DNA from: Clostridium sp. C8-1-8
Lineage (GTDB): Bacteria; Bacillota; Clostridia; Clostridiales; Clostridiaceae
Length of the DNA: 64,000 nucleotides
NCBI RefSeq assembly: GCF_009928445.1
Contig: NZ_JAABNO010000016.1
Span: 1-64,000 of the forward strand
Reading direction: 5' to 3'
The notes beneath the pieces are model-generated. The model was not told the origin of the DNA. It searched no databases and saw nothing but the letters and a program-made list of their open reading frames with translations. Shown here piece by piece: positions 53,583 to 62,180 of the stretch; positions within the stretch are counted from its first letter, which is position 1; each line of letters starts with the position of its first letter. The position numbers and the translations under genes were made by a program.

Positions 53583-54386
53583 ATGCAGGTATATGTTAAT
53601 GAAGTTTTAAGAGAAGTTAATGACAAAGCTACAGCCTTTTCTATAAGAGAAGCTTTTAAAAGTGATGCAGATATCTTGATATACAACTCCTTTCCTTTGA
53701 AGAAAGATATTGAGGTTAAGGAGTTTGATAAGATAGTATTAATAAAAAGAGGAGAGATGCCATCAAAGGAAGAACTAGAGGCTTTAATGGTAGCAAGACA
53801 TACTCCATTTGTTCATGAGAAGTTAAAAAAAGCTAAGGTTGGAATAGCTGGCCTTGGAGGACTTGGTTCAAATGCAGCGGTGGCCTTGGCAAGGATGGGA
53901 ATAGGCAAACTTCTATTAATAGACTTTGATATAGTTGAACCAAGCAATTTGAATAGACAGTATTACTTTGTAAAGCACATAGGTATGAAAAAGACTGAAG
54001 CTATGATGGATACAATTAGTGAATGCAATCCCTTTGTAGAGGTTGAAGTAAAGGATATGAAGCTGGATGAAACTAATATAGTAGAGACCTTTAAAGATGT
54101 AGATATAATAATAGAAGCTTTTGATGATCCTACTGCTAAGGCAACGTTAGTAAGGACAGCCTTAACCAGCATGAAGGATAAAAAGATAATAGCCGCTTCA
54201 GGGGTTTCTGGTTTTTATAGTAGTAATTCAGTGGTAACAAGAAAGCTTAAGGATAATTTATATATGGTAGGTGACTTAGAGACTGAAGCTGGTATAGGCT
54301 GTGGGCTTATGGCATCTAGAGTAGCAGTAGCAGCAAATCATGAAGCTAATGCAGCAGTAAGATTGATCTTAGGGGAGGATATATAA
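53583..54386 (+). CDS. thiF: ThiS adenylyltransferase ThiF with N-terminal ThiS-like domain
   Basis: A 267-aa E1-like enzyme. Residues 1-65 form a ThiS-like domain without Gly-Gly (MQVYVNEVLREVNDKATAFS), a known feature of clostridial ThiF. The adenylation domain follows: GIAGLGGLGSNAAVALARMG, LIDFDIVEPSNLNRQYY and a Glu-Ala-Phe-Asp segment. The usual zinc CxxC pairs are not evident. Start at the ATG with AGGAGG overlapping the end of thiS. The thiG ATG directly abuts the stop. Confidence 0.92.
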   Translation: MQVYVNEVLREVNDKATAFSIREAFKSDADILIYNSFPLKKDIEVKEFDKIVLIKRGEMPSKEELEALMVARHTPFVHEKLKKAKVGIAGLGGLGSNAAVALARMGIGKLLLIDFDIVEPSNLNRQYYFVKHIGMKKTEAMMDTISECNPFVEVEVKDMKLDETNIVETFKDVDIIIEAFDDPTAKATLVRTALTSMKDKKIIAASGVSGFYSSNSVVTRKLKDNLYMVGDLETEAGIGCGLMASRVAVAANHEANAAVRLILGEDI

Positions 54387-55151
54387 ATGGATGACAAACT
54401 TGTAATTGGTGGAATAAGCTTAAATAGCAGATTATTTGTAGGAACTGGTAAGTATAGTTCAAATAAAATAATTCCAGATATAATAAAGGCCAGTGGAACT
54501 GAAGTAGTAACCGCTGCTTTAAGAAGAGTTAATTTTAGTGACGCTGAGGAAAATATATTAAGTTATACAAAGGGCTGTGTTATTATGCCTAATACTTCTG
54601 GAGCAAGAAATGCAGAGGAAGCTATAAGACTAGCAAGAATAGCAAGAGCAGCTGGCTGTGGAGATTGGGTAAAGATTGAAGTAATATCTGATAACAAATA
54701 TCTCTTACCAGATAATTATGAGACCTTAAAGGCTACAGAAGTTTTGGCTAAAGATGGCTTTATTGTACTACCTTATATGAACCCCGACCTTATGGATGCT
54801 AGAAGAATGGTGGATGTAGGTGCTGCAGCAATAATGCCTCTAGGTTCACCTATAGGAAGCAACAGAGGTATCAGAACAAAAGAGATGATAAGGATATTGA
54901 TTGAAGAAATAAAGGTTCCAATAGTTGTAGATGCAGGTATAGGTAAGCCATCGGATGCGGCAGAAGCAATGGAAATGGGGGCAGATGCTGTACTAATTAA
55001 CACTGCTTTAGCAACTGCGGGAGATCCTGTACTTATGGCGGAGGCATTCAAGCTTGCTGTAGAAGGTGGTAGAAAGGGATACTTAGCAAAGTTAGGCAGT
55101 GAAAAAGTGTATGCAGAGGCCTCATCACCCCTAACTGGTTTCTTGAGATAG
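54387..55151 (+). CDS. thiG: Thiazole synthase ThiG
   Basis: A 254-aa TIM barrel that joins deoxyxylulose phosphate, ThiS thiocarboxylate and dehydroglycine to make thiazole phosphate. The catalytic lysine lies in [22 protein letters not shown] and [20 protein letters not shown] are phosphate-binding and family signatures. Length is normal. ATG after GGGGAGG, adjoining thiF. Confidence 0.95.
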   Translation: MDDKLVIGGISLNSRLFVGTGKYSSNKIIPDIIKASGTEVVTAALRRVNFSDAEENILSYTKGCVIMPNTSGARNAEEAIRLARIARAAGCGDWVKIEVISDNKYLLPDNYETLKATEVLAKDGFIVLPYMNPDLMDARRMVDVGAAAIMPLGSPIGSNRGIRTKEMIRILIEEIKVPIVVDAGIGKPSDAAEAMEMGADAVLINTALATAGDPVLMAEAFKLAVEGGRKGYLAKLGSEKVYAEASSPLTGFLR

Positions 55152-55181
55152 GTCTAAATATAATTTTAGGAAGTGTAGGAT

Positions 55182-56279
55182 ATGAGCTTTTATGATGTAG
55201 CAAAGGAATTACAAGATTACGACGTAGAAGAGTTTTTTAAAAATATAACAGAGGAAAAGATAAGATATATTCTTGAGAAGGATCATATAAGTAAAGAAGA
55301 ATTTTTGGCTCTACTTTCTCCAGTTGCAGAAAAGTTTTTAGAGGAAATGGCTCAAAAAGCCCATAGATTGACTTTAAACAACTTTGGAAAAGCAGTAGTT
55401 TTGTATACTCCAATATATATATCTAATTACTGCGTTAATAGATGTGCTTATTGCGGATATAATCTAGACAATAGCATAAACAGGCAAAAGCTTACGATGG
55501 AAGAGATTGAAAAAGAGTGTAAAAGTATCTATGATAGTGGGCTTAGACATATTATTCTACTTACAGGGGAATCAAGATTTCATAGTCCTGTGAGCTATAT
55601 AAAGGATGCAGTTAAGATAATGAAAAAGTATTTTAACTCCATAGCTATAGAGATATATCCTTTAGAGGAAGAAGAGTATAAAGAACTTGTAGAAGTTGGT
55701 GTTGACGCATTGACTATATATCAGGAAACTTACAATATGGAAGTTTATGATAAGATACACCTTAGTGGACCTAAGAAGGACTACAGGTTTAGACTGGAGA
55801 CTCCTGAAAGAGCCTGCAAAGCTGGTATAAGAGGAATTGGTGTAGGAGCTTTATATGGACTTACAGATTGGAGAAGGGAAGCTTATCTTTCTGGATTACA
55901 TGCCAAGTATATAGAGGATAATTATCCTCATATGGAGATGAATATATCTATTCCAAGGATAAGGCCTCATGCAGGAAGCTTTACAGATTTACATGAAATA
56001 AGTGATAAGAACTTAGTTCAGATAATGCTTGCTACTAAGCTATTTATACCTAGAGCAGGAATAAATATGACCACAAGGGAAAGTGCAGATTTTAGAGATA
56101 ACCTTATACCTTTAGGAGTCACTAAAATGTCAGCAGGAGTGTCTACAGAAATAGGTGGACATACTAAAGAAGATAAAGGTGATGGGCAGTTTGAAATCTC
56201 TGATAAAAGGAGCGTAGCTGAGATAAAAGCTATGCTTTCTGATAAAGGTTATTGCGCTGTCATGAAGGATTGGCAGTAG
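55182..56279 (+). CDS. thiH: Dehydroglycine synthase ThiH
   Basis: A 365-aa radical-SAM lyase that cleaves tyrosine to dehydroglycine for thiazole formation in anaerobes. The cluster motif is CVNRCAYCGY (CX3CX2C, about residues 87-94). IEIYPLEEEEYKELVEVGVD and RPHAGSF are conserved. ThiH rather than the oxygen-dependent ThiO indicates anaerobic life. GGAAGTGTAGG precedes the ATG. Confidence 0.94.
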   Translation: MSFYDVAKELQDYDVEEFFKNITEEKIRYILEKDHISKEEFLALLSPVAEKFLEEMAQKAHRLTLNNFGKAVVLYTPIYISNYCVNRCAYCGYNLDNSINRQKLTMEEIEKECKSIYDSGLRHIILLTGESRFHSPVSYIKDAVKIMKKYFNSIAIEIYPLEEEEYKELVEVGVDALTIYQETYNMEVYDKIHLSGPKKDYRFRLETPERACKAGIRGIGVGALYGLTDWRREAYLSGLHAKYIEDNYPHMEMNISIPRIRPHAGSFTDLHEISDKNLVQIMLATKLFIPRAGINMTTRESADFRDNLIPLGVTKMSAGVSTEIGGHTKEDKGDGQFEISDKRSVAEIKAMLSDKGYCAVMKDWQ

Positions 56280-56299
56280 AGGATAATTAATTCCATCTC

Positions 56300-56330
56300 C
56301 TTTTATAACCACTTGATTTGAATAAACTTA
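56300..56330. repeat. Intergenic repeat R2, right-end fragment
   Basis: TTTTATAACCACTTGATTTG and AATAAACTTATTA match the right end of R2. It directly precedes R1 copy f, so the two families abut here. Confidence 0.35.
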
Positions 56331-56335
56331 TTATA

Positions 56336-56441
56336 AATAGGTATCCTTTACGAAAACTGAATTTATACATGTTTGATAGTATCGACTTATGGTGATTATC
56401 GGGCATATATAAATTAATAGTTGAAGTTGGTTCCCTATATA
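56336..56441. repeat. Palindromic repeat R1, copy f
   Basis: Shares TTTACGAAAACTGAATTTAT and TTAATAGTTGAAGTTGG with copies c and e. The ends ATAGGTATCC / GGTTCCCTAT are partly complementary. Located between thiH and thiE, so it would be part of the thi transcript. Confidence 0.65.
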
Positions 56442-56469
56442 AAAGGCTGATAGTTGAAGGTGTAGAGCT

Positions 56470-57069
56470 ATGAAAAAAGGTATATATGTTGTAACAAATA
56501 GAAAGCTGATTAAAGAAGGGGCACTTGAAGATATCTGCGAGAAAAGTGCAGAAGGTGGAGCAGCTGCCATTATACTTAGGGAAAAGTATCTAAAAACAGA
56601 TGAATTGTTAGAACTTGCCTATAGGTTGAAGAACAAGCTTAATGGAAGAGTACCTTTAATAATTAATGGAAGTTATGAGGTAGCAAAGAAAGTTAATGCT
56701 GATGGATTACATTTAGGCTTTAGTGCCTTTATAGATTTTCAAGATGAATTTTCGGGGCTCTTAGGTGTGTCCATCCATTCCTTGGAAGAGGCTATAGATG
56801 CTGAGCATAAAGGTGCAGACTACCTAATAGCGGGACATATTTTTGAAACTTCTTGTAAGGAAGGACTTGCTGGACGGGGATTAGGATTTTTGAGAGAAAT
56901 CTGTAATACTGTAAAAATCCCTGTGATAGCCATTGGCGGAATAAATGAAGAAAACATGAATTCAGTAATGGAATGTGGAGCCTATGGTGTTGCAGTGATG
57001 TCTTCTGTTATGAACAGTGAAGACCCTAAAAGTTATGTAGAAGCTTTAAGTGATAGAATTAAAATATAG
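56470..57069 (+). CDS. Thiamine phosphate synthase ThiE or thiazole tautomerase TenI
   Basis: A 199-aa TIM-barrel protein. The ThiE-like landmarks are IINGSYEVAKKVNADGLHLG, AGHIFETSCKEGLAGRGLGF and AIGGINEENM. ThiE normally has Asn-Asp at the first site (IND) for metal binding; here it is Asn-Gly, and the dinucleotide loop is also altered, so TenI activity is possible. As the only such gene in the cluster it might do the coupling step. Start ATG, with GTTGAAGG upstream. It ends the thi cluster before a long hairpin. No thiD or thiM is in the window. Confidence 0.75.
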   Translation: MKKGIYVVTNRKLIKEGALEDICEKSAEGGAAAIILREKYLKTDELLELAYRLKNKLNGRVPLIINGSYEVAKKVNADGLHLGFSAFIDFQDEFSGLLGVSIHSLEEAIDAEHKGADYLIAGHIFETSCKEGLAGRGLGFLREICNTVKIPVIAIGGINEENMNSVMECGAYGVAVMSSVMNSEDPKSYVEALSDRIKI

Positions 57070-57117
57070 TCGATAGTAAGGTTTTCTATAGATGCATCAC
57101 TTCATATTTAGGTTTAT

Positions 57118-57161
57118 AATTTTAAATTCTCCTCTCAGAAAATAGAGGAGAATTTAAAATT
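57118..57161. terminator. Bidirectional terminator between thiE and lysR
   Basis: AATTTTAAATTCTCCTCT pairs perfectly with AGAGGAGAATTTAAAATT around CAGAAAAT. An outer stem (GATGCATCACTTCA near 57091 with TGAAGTGTGCATC near 57173) extends the structure to about 100 bases. Confidence 0.85.
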
Positions 57162-57209
57162 GTCTTCGTATTGAAGTGTGCATCTTCATTAATCTGTTAA
57201 TCCTGGTAT

Positions 57210-58091
57210 CTACATCATCTCTCTTGAAAGTTTTAAAAATGCCTTTAGAGCAGGAGATAGCCACTTGTCTTTGTGATAAAGTACCTGGGATACTATACCA
57301 AAGTCAGGGCCAGACCAGTTAAGAGAAACTAATCTTCCGCTATTCAACTCTTCCTCAACAGCTACTTTTGGTAACAGTGTAACACCAAGGCCGCTCATGG
57401 TAAACTGCTTTATTGCTTGAACGCTACCAGTTTCTAAAACAACATTTGCCTTAAGGTTTAAGCTGTTTAACATGTTTTCAAACACAGCTCTGTAGCTACA
57501 GCCAAGCTCCGTTAATATAAGAGGTTCCTTTGCTATGTCTTCTGGTAGCACTTCGGACTTATCTATTAAGTGATGTCCAGGGGCGGTTAACAGAAGCATA
57601 GGCTCATCGAAGGATATTTCTGTTATGAAATCTTCTGATTCTATTCTTGTGCCCAAAGAGAAGGCTACATCTATAAAGTTATCACGAAGAAAATGCCTGA
57701 AATCTGTGCAGTTGCCAAATTTCATAGATACTTCAACATTTGGGTAAAGTCTTCTATATTCTTTTAATATCTCTGGCAGTCTCAACACACATAGTGACTC
57801 GGCAGCTCCTATAGTAAGAACTCCACTTGGAACTTCTTCACTGGTTAAAACATTTTTTATCTCAGAAGAAAGCTTTAGCATTTGTTTTGCATATGGAAGA
57901 AGCTTTTTTCCTTGATGAGTTAGGGTAATGCTTTTACCTATTCTCTCAAAAAGTTTTACACCTAATTCGTTTTCTAGAAGTTTTATTTGTGTAGTTATTG
58001 TGGATTGGGCGTAGCCAAGGGAGTCTGCAGCTTGAGTAAAGCTTTGTAGTTTGCATATGGTAACAAAGGAATTCAGTTGTTTTAAATCCAT
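57210..58091 (-). CDS. LysR-family transcriptional regulator
   Basis: A 293-aa LysR-type regulator. Residues 1-60 form the winged HTH (LKQLNSFVTICKLQSFTQAA, YAQSTITTQIKLLENELGVK). The rest is a periplasmic-binding-like effector domain (GVLTIGAAESLCVLRLPEIL, MSGLGVTLLPKVAVEEEL). The ATG follows TGGAGATG. It diverges from the asd-like gene with 178 bases between them that hold two inverted repeats, so it may control itself and possibly that gene. The ligand is unknown. Confidence 0.9.
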   Translation of the reverse strand: MDLKQLNSFVTICKLQSFTQAADSLGYAQSTITTQIKLLENELGVKLFERIGKSITLTHQGKKLLPYAKQMLKLSSEIKNVLTSEEVPSGVLTIGAAESLCVLRLPEILKEYRRLYPNVEVSMKFGNCTDFRHFLRDNFIDVAFSLGTRIESEDFITEISFDEPMLLLTAPGHHLIDKSEVLPEDIAKEPLILTELGCSYRAVFENMLNSLNLKANVVLETGSVQAIKQFTMSGLGVTLLPKVAVEEELNSGRLVSLNWSGPDFGIVSQVLYHKDKWLSPALKAFLKLSREMM

Positions 58092-58118
58092 ATTATCATC
58101 TCCATAGTATTATCAAAA

Positions 58119-58180
58119 AAATTGAATGTATCAATCGAAACTTTCAATTTTACTAATATGTACTTACATGATACCATGTA
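58119..58180. promoter_or_regulatory. Candidate LysR operator region
   Basis: Dyads AAATTGAA-N15-TTTCAATTT (58119-58150) and TACATG-ATAC-CATGTA (58165-58180) lie in the divergent intergenic region. Their sizes suit LysR-type sites. The assignment is inference from position and symmetry. Confidence 0.45.
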
Positions 58181-58269
58181 TTTACAGAGAAATACAGAAT
58201 TAAACTTTATAAACTATATATTCGTTTTGAATACAATATAATGAGTGAATTTAATAGGAGTGAAGAATT

Positions 58270-59349
58270 ATGAGTGATAAGTTAAGAGTAGGTCTTATAG
58301 GTGGAACAGGAATGGTAGGTCAGAGACTAGCTATTCTTTTAGAGGATCATCCTTGGTTTGAAGTTAAAGTTATTGCAGCTAGTGGAAGATCTGCAGGAGT
58401 AACCTATGAAGAAGCTGTTAAGGATAGATGGAAGATGGCAAAAGCTATTCCACAAGCTTTAAAAAGTGTTGTAGTAAAAGATGGTGCTGAGGTAGAAGAA
58501 ATCTCTAAAGAGGTAGATTTTGTTTTTTGCGCCGTATCTCTTAATAAGGAAAAAACAAAGGAACTAGAGGAAGCTTATGCAAAGCATGAGGTACCAGTGG
58601 TTTCTTGTAACTCAGCTAATAGAATGGTTAAGGATGTTCCTATGGTTATTCCAGAAATAAATGGGGGACATATTGAAATCATAAAAAGTCAGAGAGAAAG
58701 ACTTGGAACTAAAAAAGGCTTCATTGCAGTAAAGCCTAATTGTTCCATTCAAAGCTATGTACCAGCCATAAGTGCACTAAGAGCATATAATCCAAAGTCC
58801 ATATTGGCATGTACCTATCAAGCTATATCAGGAGCTGGAAAGAACTTTGAAGACTGGCCAGAAATGCTTGACAATGTTATACCATATATAGGTGGAGAAG
58901 AAGAAAAGAGTGAAAATGAACCATTAAAGATATGGGGACAAATAAAAGATGGAAAGATAGAAGATACTAGTTCGCCAGTTATAACAACTCAATGTATAAG
59001 AGTTCCAGTTACTGATGGACATCTAGCGGCAGTATTCGTAAGCTTTGAAAATAAACCTTCAAAGGAAGATATAATTAAGCTATGGGAAAACTTTAATATA
59101 CCTGAAGCTGTTAAGAATCTACCAAGTGCTCCAAAGAAGTTCCTTAATTACTTTGAAGAAGCTGACAGACCACAAACTAAGCTAGACAGAAATTTTGAAA
59201 ATGGTATGGGAATATCTATGGGAAGGCTTAGAGAGGATAAGGTTTATGATTATAAATTTGTATGTCTTTCTCATAACACCTTAAGAGGAGCAGCAGGTGG
59301 AGCAGTTCTTATTGCAGAACTATTAAAAGCTCAAGGATATCTATACTAA
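58270..59349 (+). CDS. asd: Aspartate-semialdehyde dehydrogenase (archaeal/fungal-type)
   Basis: A 359-aa NADPH-dependent enzyme that reduces aspartyl phosphate to aspartate semialdehyde, the branch point to lysine, threonine, methionine and diaminopimelate. The nucleotide-binding loop is GLIGGTGMVGQRLA (residues 8-21), catalytic Cys158 lies in VKPNCSIQ, and RVPVTDGHLAAVFV holds the active-site His. Sequence style (KDRWKMAKAIPQ; GMGISMGRLRED) is of the class found in archaea, yeasts and many Clostridia. TAGGAG precedes the ATG. Monocistronic, divergent from lysR. Confidence 0.9.
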   Translation: MSDKLRVGLIGGTGMVGQRLAILLEDHPWFEVKVIAASGRSAGVTYEEAVKDRWKMAKAIPQALKSVVVKDGAEVEEISKEVDFVFCAVSLNKEKTKELEEAYAKHEVPVVSCNSANRMVKDVPMVIPEINGGHIEIIKSQRERLGTKKGFIAVKPNCSIQSYVPAISALRAYNPKSILACTYQAISGAGKNFEDWPEMLDNVIPYIGGEEEKSENEPLKIWGQIKDGKIEDTSSPVITTQCIRVPVTDGHLAAVFVSFENKPSKEDIIKLWENFNIPEAVKNLPSAPKKFLNYFEEADRPQTKLDRNFENGMGISMGRLREDKVYDYKFVCLSHNTLRGAAGGAVLIAELLKAQGYLY

Positions 59350-59475
59350 GTGACTATAAGGCAGTAAAATAGATATTTCTAGTATTTATTTTAGGCTGTG
59401 ATCAATTTCAGCAGTGGATTTTAACAGTGTATTATTTTAAGTATTGTGTAAGTTAATAGAGCTTATATTAGTTAA

Positions 59476-59614
59476 AAAGCTATTTTCCACAATCTATAAA
59501 GTTCCTAACTTAACTATTAATTTATAAGCGTTCGAAGATCCAAACAAGCTGGAATTTTCGAACAAGTATAAATTAAGCTTCCATATAGGAACTATTCAGT
59601 TGGAAAATAGCTTT
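59476..59614. repeat. Palindromic repeat R1, copy g, inside a 14-bp inverted repeat
   Basis: The R1-type hairpin (about 59500-59594; AAGTTCCTAACTTAAC... facing ...AAATTAAGCTTCCATATAGG) is enclosed by AAAGCTATTTTCCA (59476-59489) and TGGAAAATAGCTTT (59601-59614), which are exactly complementary. The outer pair followed by ATTATTATTATT looks like a terminator stem split by the element. Confidence 0.6.
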
Positions 59615-59680
59615 ATTATTATTATTGGAGTTAAAGTATTAGATGATTAGCCATGTAAATACAGCATAGTACTAAACAAA

Positions 59681-60772
59681 TTAAGAAGTTTCAAGATTAA
59701 GTTTCTTTATTCTCAGTTGAGCTACAATAATAGTGGCGATTGGTATTATAACTTGAAAAGGAAAAGCATAATATTTATATACTTCTGTGGCCCAACGATA
59801 CATCTCCATAGAGCTGTCGTACATTATGTAGGAAAAATAACTCATTAGAAGCCCAGTTTGTATTAAAAGTGATTTGTAGCTGGTAAGATTAAAGATTTTA
59901 CTTAACCCATTACTAGTAGCTATTAAGCAGATATTGGTTTTTATAAAAATTGAACTTACAAAAACTATTGCAACAGACACTTCCAAACGTTGGAGCAACT
60001 CGCCAACATGAATTCTACTTATAGCCACATAAGCAGGGAAATATAATATCCCTAGAGAACTAGGACCAAGTATTAATAAATTTCTCACTGAGGTAAATAA
60101 TATAATCGAGCCTGCAATAATTAGTCCTTTTATAAGGGCTTTGAAAGCGGAAGAGCGTTCCTTTAAGCAGGCAAATGTGCCAGTTAATACTATACTTTCA
60201 GCAAAGGGAAAGGAAAAGGTTGAAAAAGCACCTTTAAATATATCCTTTGGATTATCTAATATTGGTTTTAGATAATGAAAAGACATCTGAGATATTGACA
60301 GCAATCCTATTAAGCATATAACCGTTAAGCACATTATGAATAACATCCTTGAGCTTCTAGCTAATACCTCAATACCTTTTGTAGAGCTCCATATTACTAT
60401 TAAAGTAATAAACATAGTTGTAACCATCATAGGAGTTTCAGGAAGAGCTAAGGTATTCATAAATTCTGCAAAATTACGAATTACTAGAGCACCAAGGTGA
60501 AAGAAATACCAAGTATACAATATGCAGAAAAACCTTCCAAAGTATTTACCGTAAAGCATGATAAAAATATCAAATAGGTCCTTTTTAGGAAATAGGTATA
60601 GAAGTTTAGCGTATATATAAATCATAGGGAGTGACATAATTAGTCCTATTATTATCGCTATCCAGCCATTATTTTTAGCCTCTCCAGCAGTACCTAGTAT
60701 TAAGGTACTGCCAAATATAAATAAAATAACAATAGTTACCGCATAACTATCGTAAACAACTTCTTTCTCCAT
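59681..60772 (-). CDS. Spore germination protein, GerB family (B subunit), operon 3
   Basis: A 363-aa, ten-helix B subunit (YDSYAVTIVILFIFGSTLIL; KGIEVLARSSRMLFIMC; FSFPFAESIVLTGTFACLKE). It is the last gene of an A-C-D-B operon on the minus strand. ATG with AAGGCGGTG upstream. No terminator was evident directly after it. Confidence 0.88.
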   Translation of the reverse strand: MEKEVVYDSYAVTIVILFIFGSTLILGTAGEAKNNGWIAIIIGLIMSLPMIYIYAKLLYLFPKKDLFDIFIMLYGKYFGRFFCILYTWYFFHLGALVIRNFAEFMNTLALPETPMMVTTMFITLIVIWSSTKGIEVLARSSRMLFIMCLTVICLIGLLSISQMSFHYLKPILDNPKDIFKGAFSTFSFPFAESIVLTGTFACLKERSSAFKALIKGLIIAGSIILFTSVRNLLILGPSSLGILYFPAYVAISRIHVGELLQRLEVSVAIVFVSSIFIKTNICLIATSNGLSKIFNLTSYKSLLIQTGLLMSYFSYIMYDSSMEMYRWATEVYKYYAFPFQVIIPIATIIVAQLRIKKLNLETS

Positions 60773-60823
60773 AGTACACCGCCTTTTGCAATTTCAACAT
60801 AGTAATTTAATAAAGCCTATAAG

Positions 60824-61033
60824 TTATAGCTTTAAAATAAATTTGATTAGGTGTTCTAAAGGTTTTGCTGGGCTTGGAAGATCAACTTTAAAGGTTATTA
60901 ATACTGCTACAGTAAAAGATAAAACACATAGAGCTGAGCTAACATAGAAATCCTTCTTTAAGCCCTGCTTTAATAAGCTAATCTGATCGAAAAATACTAT
61001 AGTAATATAAAATAAAACAACTAAAATTATCAT
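60824..61033 (-). CDS. Putative germinant-receptor D subunit, operon 3
   Basis: An approximately 69-aa, two-helix protein (about 1-15 and 31-50) with an intervening QISLLKQGLKKDF loop and a C-terminal amphipathic PLEHLIKFILKL. It matches in size and layout the D-type protein at 50127-50339, in the same A-C-D-B position. The ATG at 61033, six bases after AGGTGAT, is preferred over the GTG at 61042 that overlaps gerC. Confidence 0.72.
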   Translation of the reverse strand: MIILVVLFYITIVFFDQISLLKQGLKKDFYVSSALCVLSFTVAVLITFKVDLPSPAKPLEHLIKFILKL

Positions 61034-61034
61034 T

Positions 61035-62180
61035 CTAATCACCTATTTTTATTGGCTTAGAGGTAGTAGCACTATTTTTTATATTTATTTTTGAATTAAC
61101 AGATACCTGCGTCTTTGGAAATAATGAGTCCCAACTAGAGGAAATACTTTTCCAGGTGGTAGGTTTTTCTTCATATATCTTCAATCCAAAGCCTAATATA
61201 TCTGAACCATAATCTTCTTGTATTTTCCTTATAGAATTAGATATTGAACTTTGAAGTATAGTTGCTGTATCCTTTTCCAAAGAGATTTTCTCCTGTTCGG
61301 TATAAAAGTTTATTCTTGGCTGATTCTCAGCTAGAGATACCCAAGTTTCTGTAGAAATGTTAATTCTAATATTATCGTTTTCTATAACAGGGGTTACTAC
61401 TGTTTTGTTTTTAAATATTTCTAAGGCAATTGGCCTTTCATTGTTTAGATAGAAAGTTAAAATTCCCCCCTTAATCTTGTTAAGAGCAAATAGCAGGTAT
61501 TTAGTGGTAGTTCCATCTACCATTCCAACTAAATGATCTTTTTTAAATATAGCAAGGCCATCTATGCTTGGAGTTGAAGTTTTATTTTTCTTGTTTAGTA
61601 TTACTCTTGGAGCGGAAGAACTTTTACCTTCTTGCATTAGGCTGTCAATAAAGTCCCAAAGATCTAGGATAGGTGCTCTGGAAGCTGTTTTTTGATTTTT
61701 AAGTTGAGTGGACAGGTCTAGAGAGATTATCTTTGAATCCTTTGATGAGCAGGTGAGAATTTCCTTAGCTGTCTTTTCGCCAGATACTAATAAATACATA
61801 TCAGTTCTGGTTTCAGCATCTCTAACAAACCAGTCTATAATATCACCAATCCCATCTCTAGCTACTGATTCACTAATTATTATGCATTTTGCATGGCTCC
61901 AATATAGCTTTTTATTATTAACAGTAATCATATTTCTAGCTATATCAAATATGGATTTGCCTGTTAGCGTAATATATTCTGCTTTATTTTCTACATTCTC
62001 TCCAGCTTTTATTTTAATTATTTCTACTGTTAACTCATATTCATTATTAGACTTTCCCTTGTCGATAGCTACTCCAGATACTACAGACATACTTTCAATT
62101 TCTCTATAGTTCCAACAGCTGGTAAGATTGAGCGAGATAAAAATCACTAATAAAATAGAAATAAATTTGAACTTATTCAT
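61035..62180 (-). CDS. Spore germination lipoprotein, GerC family, operon 3
   Basis: A 381-aa GerC lipoprotein with signal peptide and lipobox NLTSCW (Cys22), then NYREIESMSVVSGVAIDKGK. Domain landmarks are KLYWSHAKCIIISESVARDG, LAIFKKDHLVGMVDGTTTKY and DILGFGLKIYEEKPTTWKSI. The start overlaps the end of gerA by four bases, typical of coupled ger genes. Confidence 0.91.
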   Translation of the reverse strand: MNKFKFISILLVIFISLNLTSCWNYREIESMSVVSGVAIDKGKSNNEYELTVEIIKIKAGENVENKAEYITLTGKSIFDIARNMITVNNKKLYWSHAKCIIISESVARDGIGDIIDWFVRDAETRTDMYLLVSGEKTAKEILTCSSKDSKIISLDLSTQLKNQKTASRAPILDLWDFIDSLMQEGKSSSAPRVILNKKNKTSTPSIDGLAIFKKDHLVGMVDGTTTKYLLFALNKIKGGILTFYLNNERPIALEIFKNKTVVTPVIENDNIRINISTETWVSLAENQPRINFYTEQEKISLEKDTATILQSSISNSIRKIQEDYGSDILGFGLKIYEEKPTTWKSISSSWDSLFPKTQVSVNSKINIKNSATTSKPIKIGD

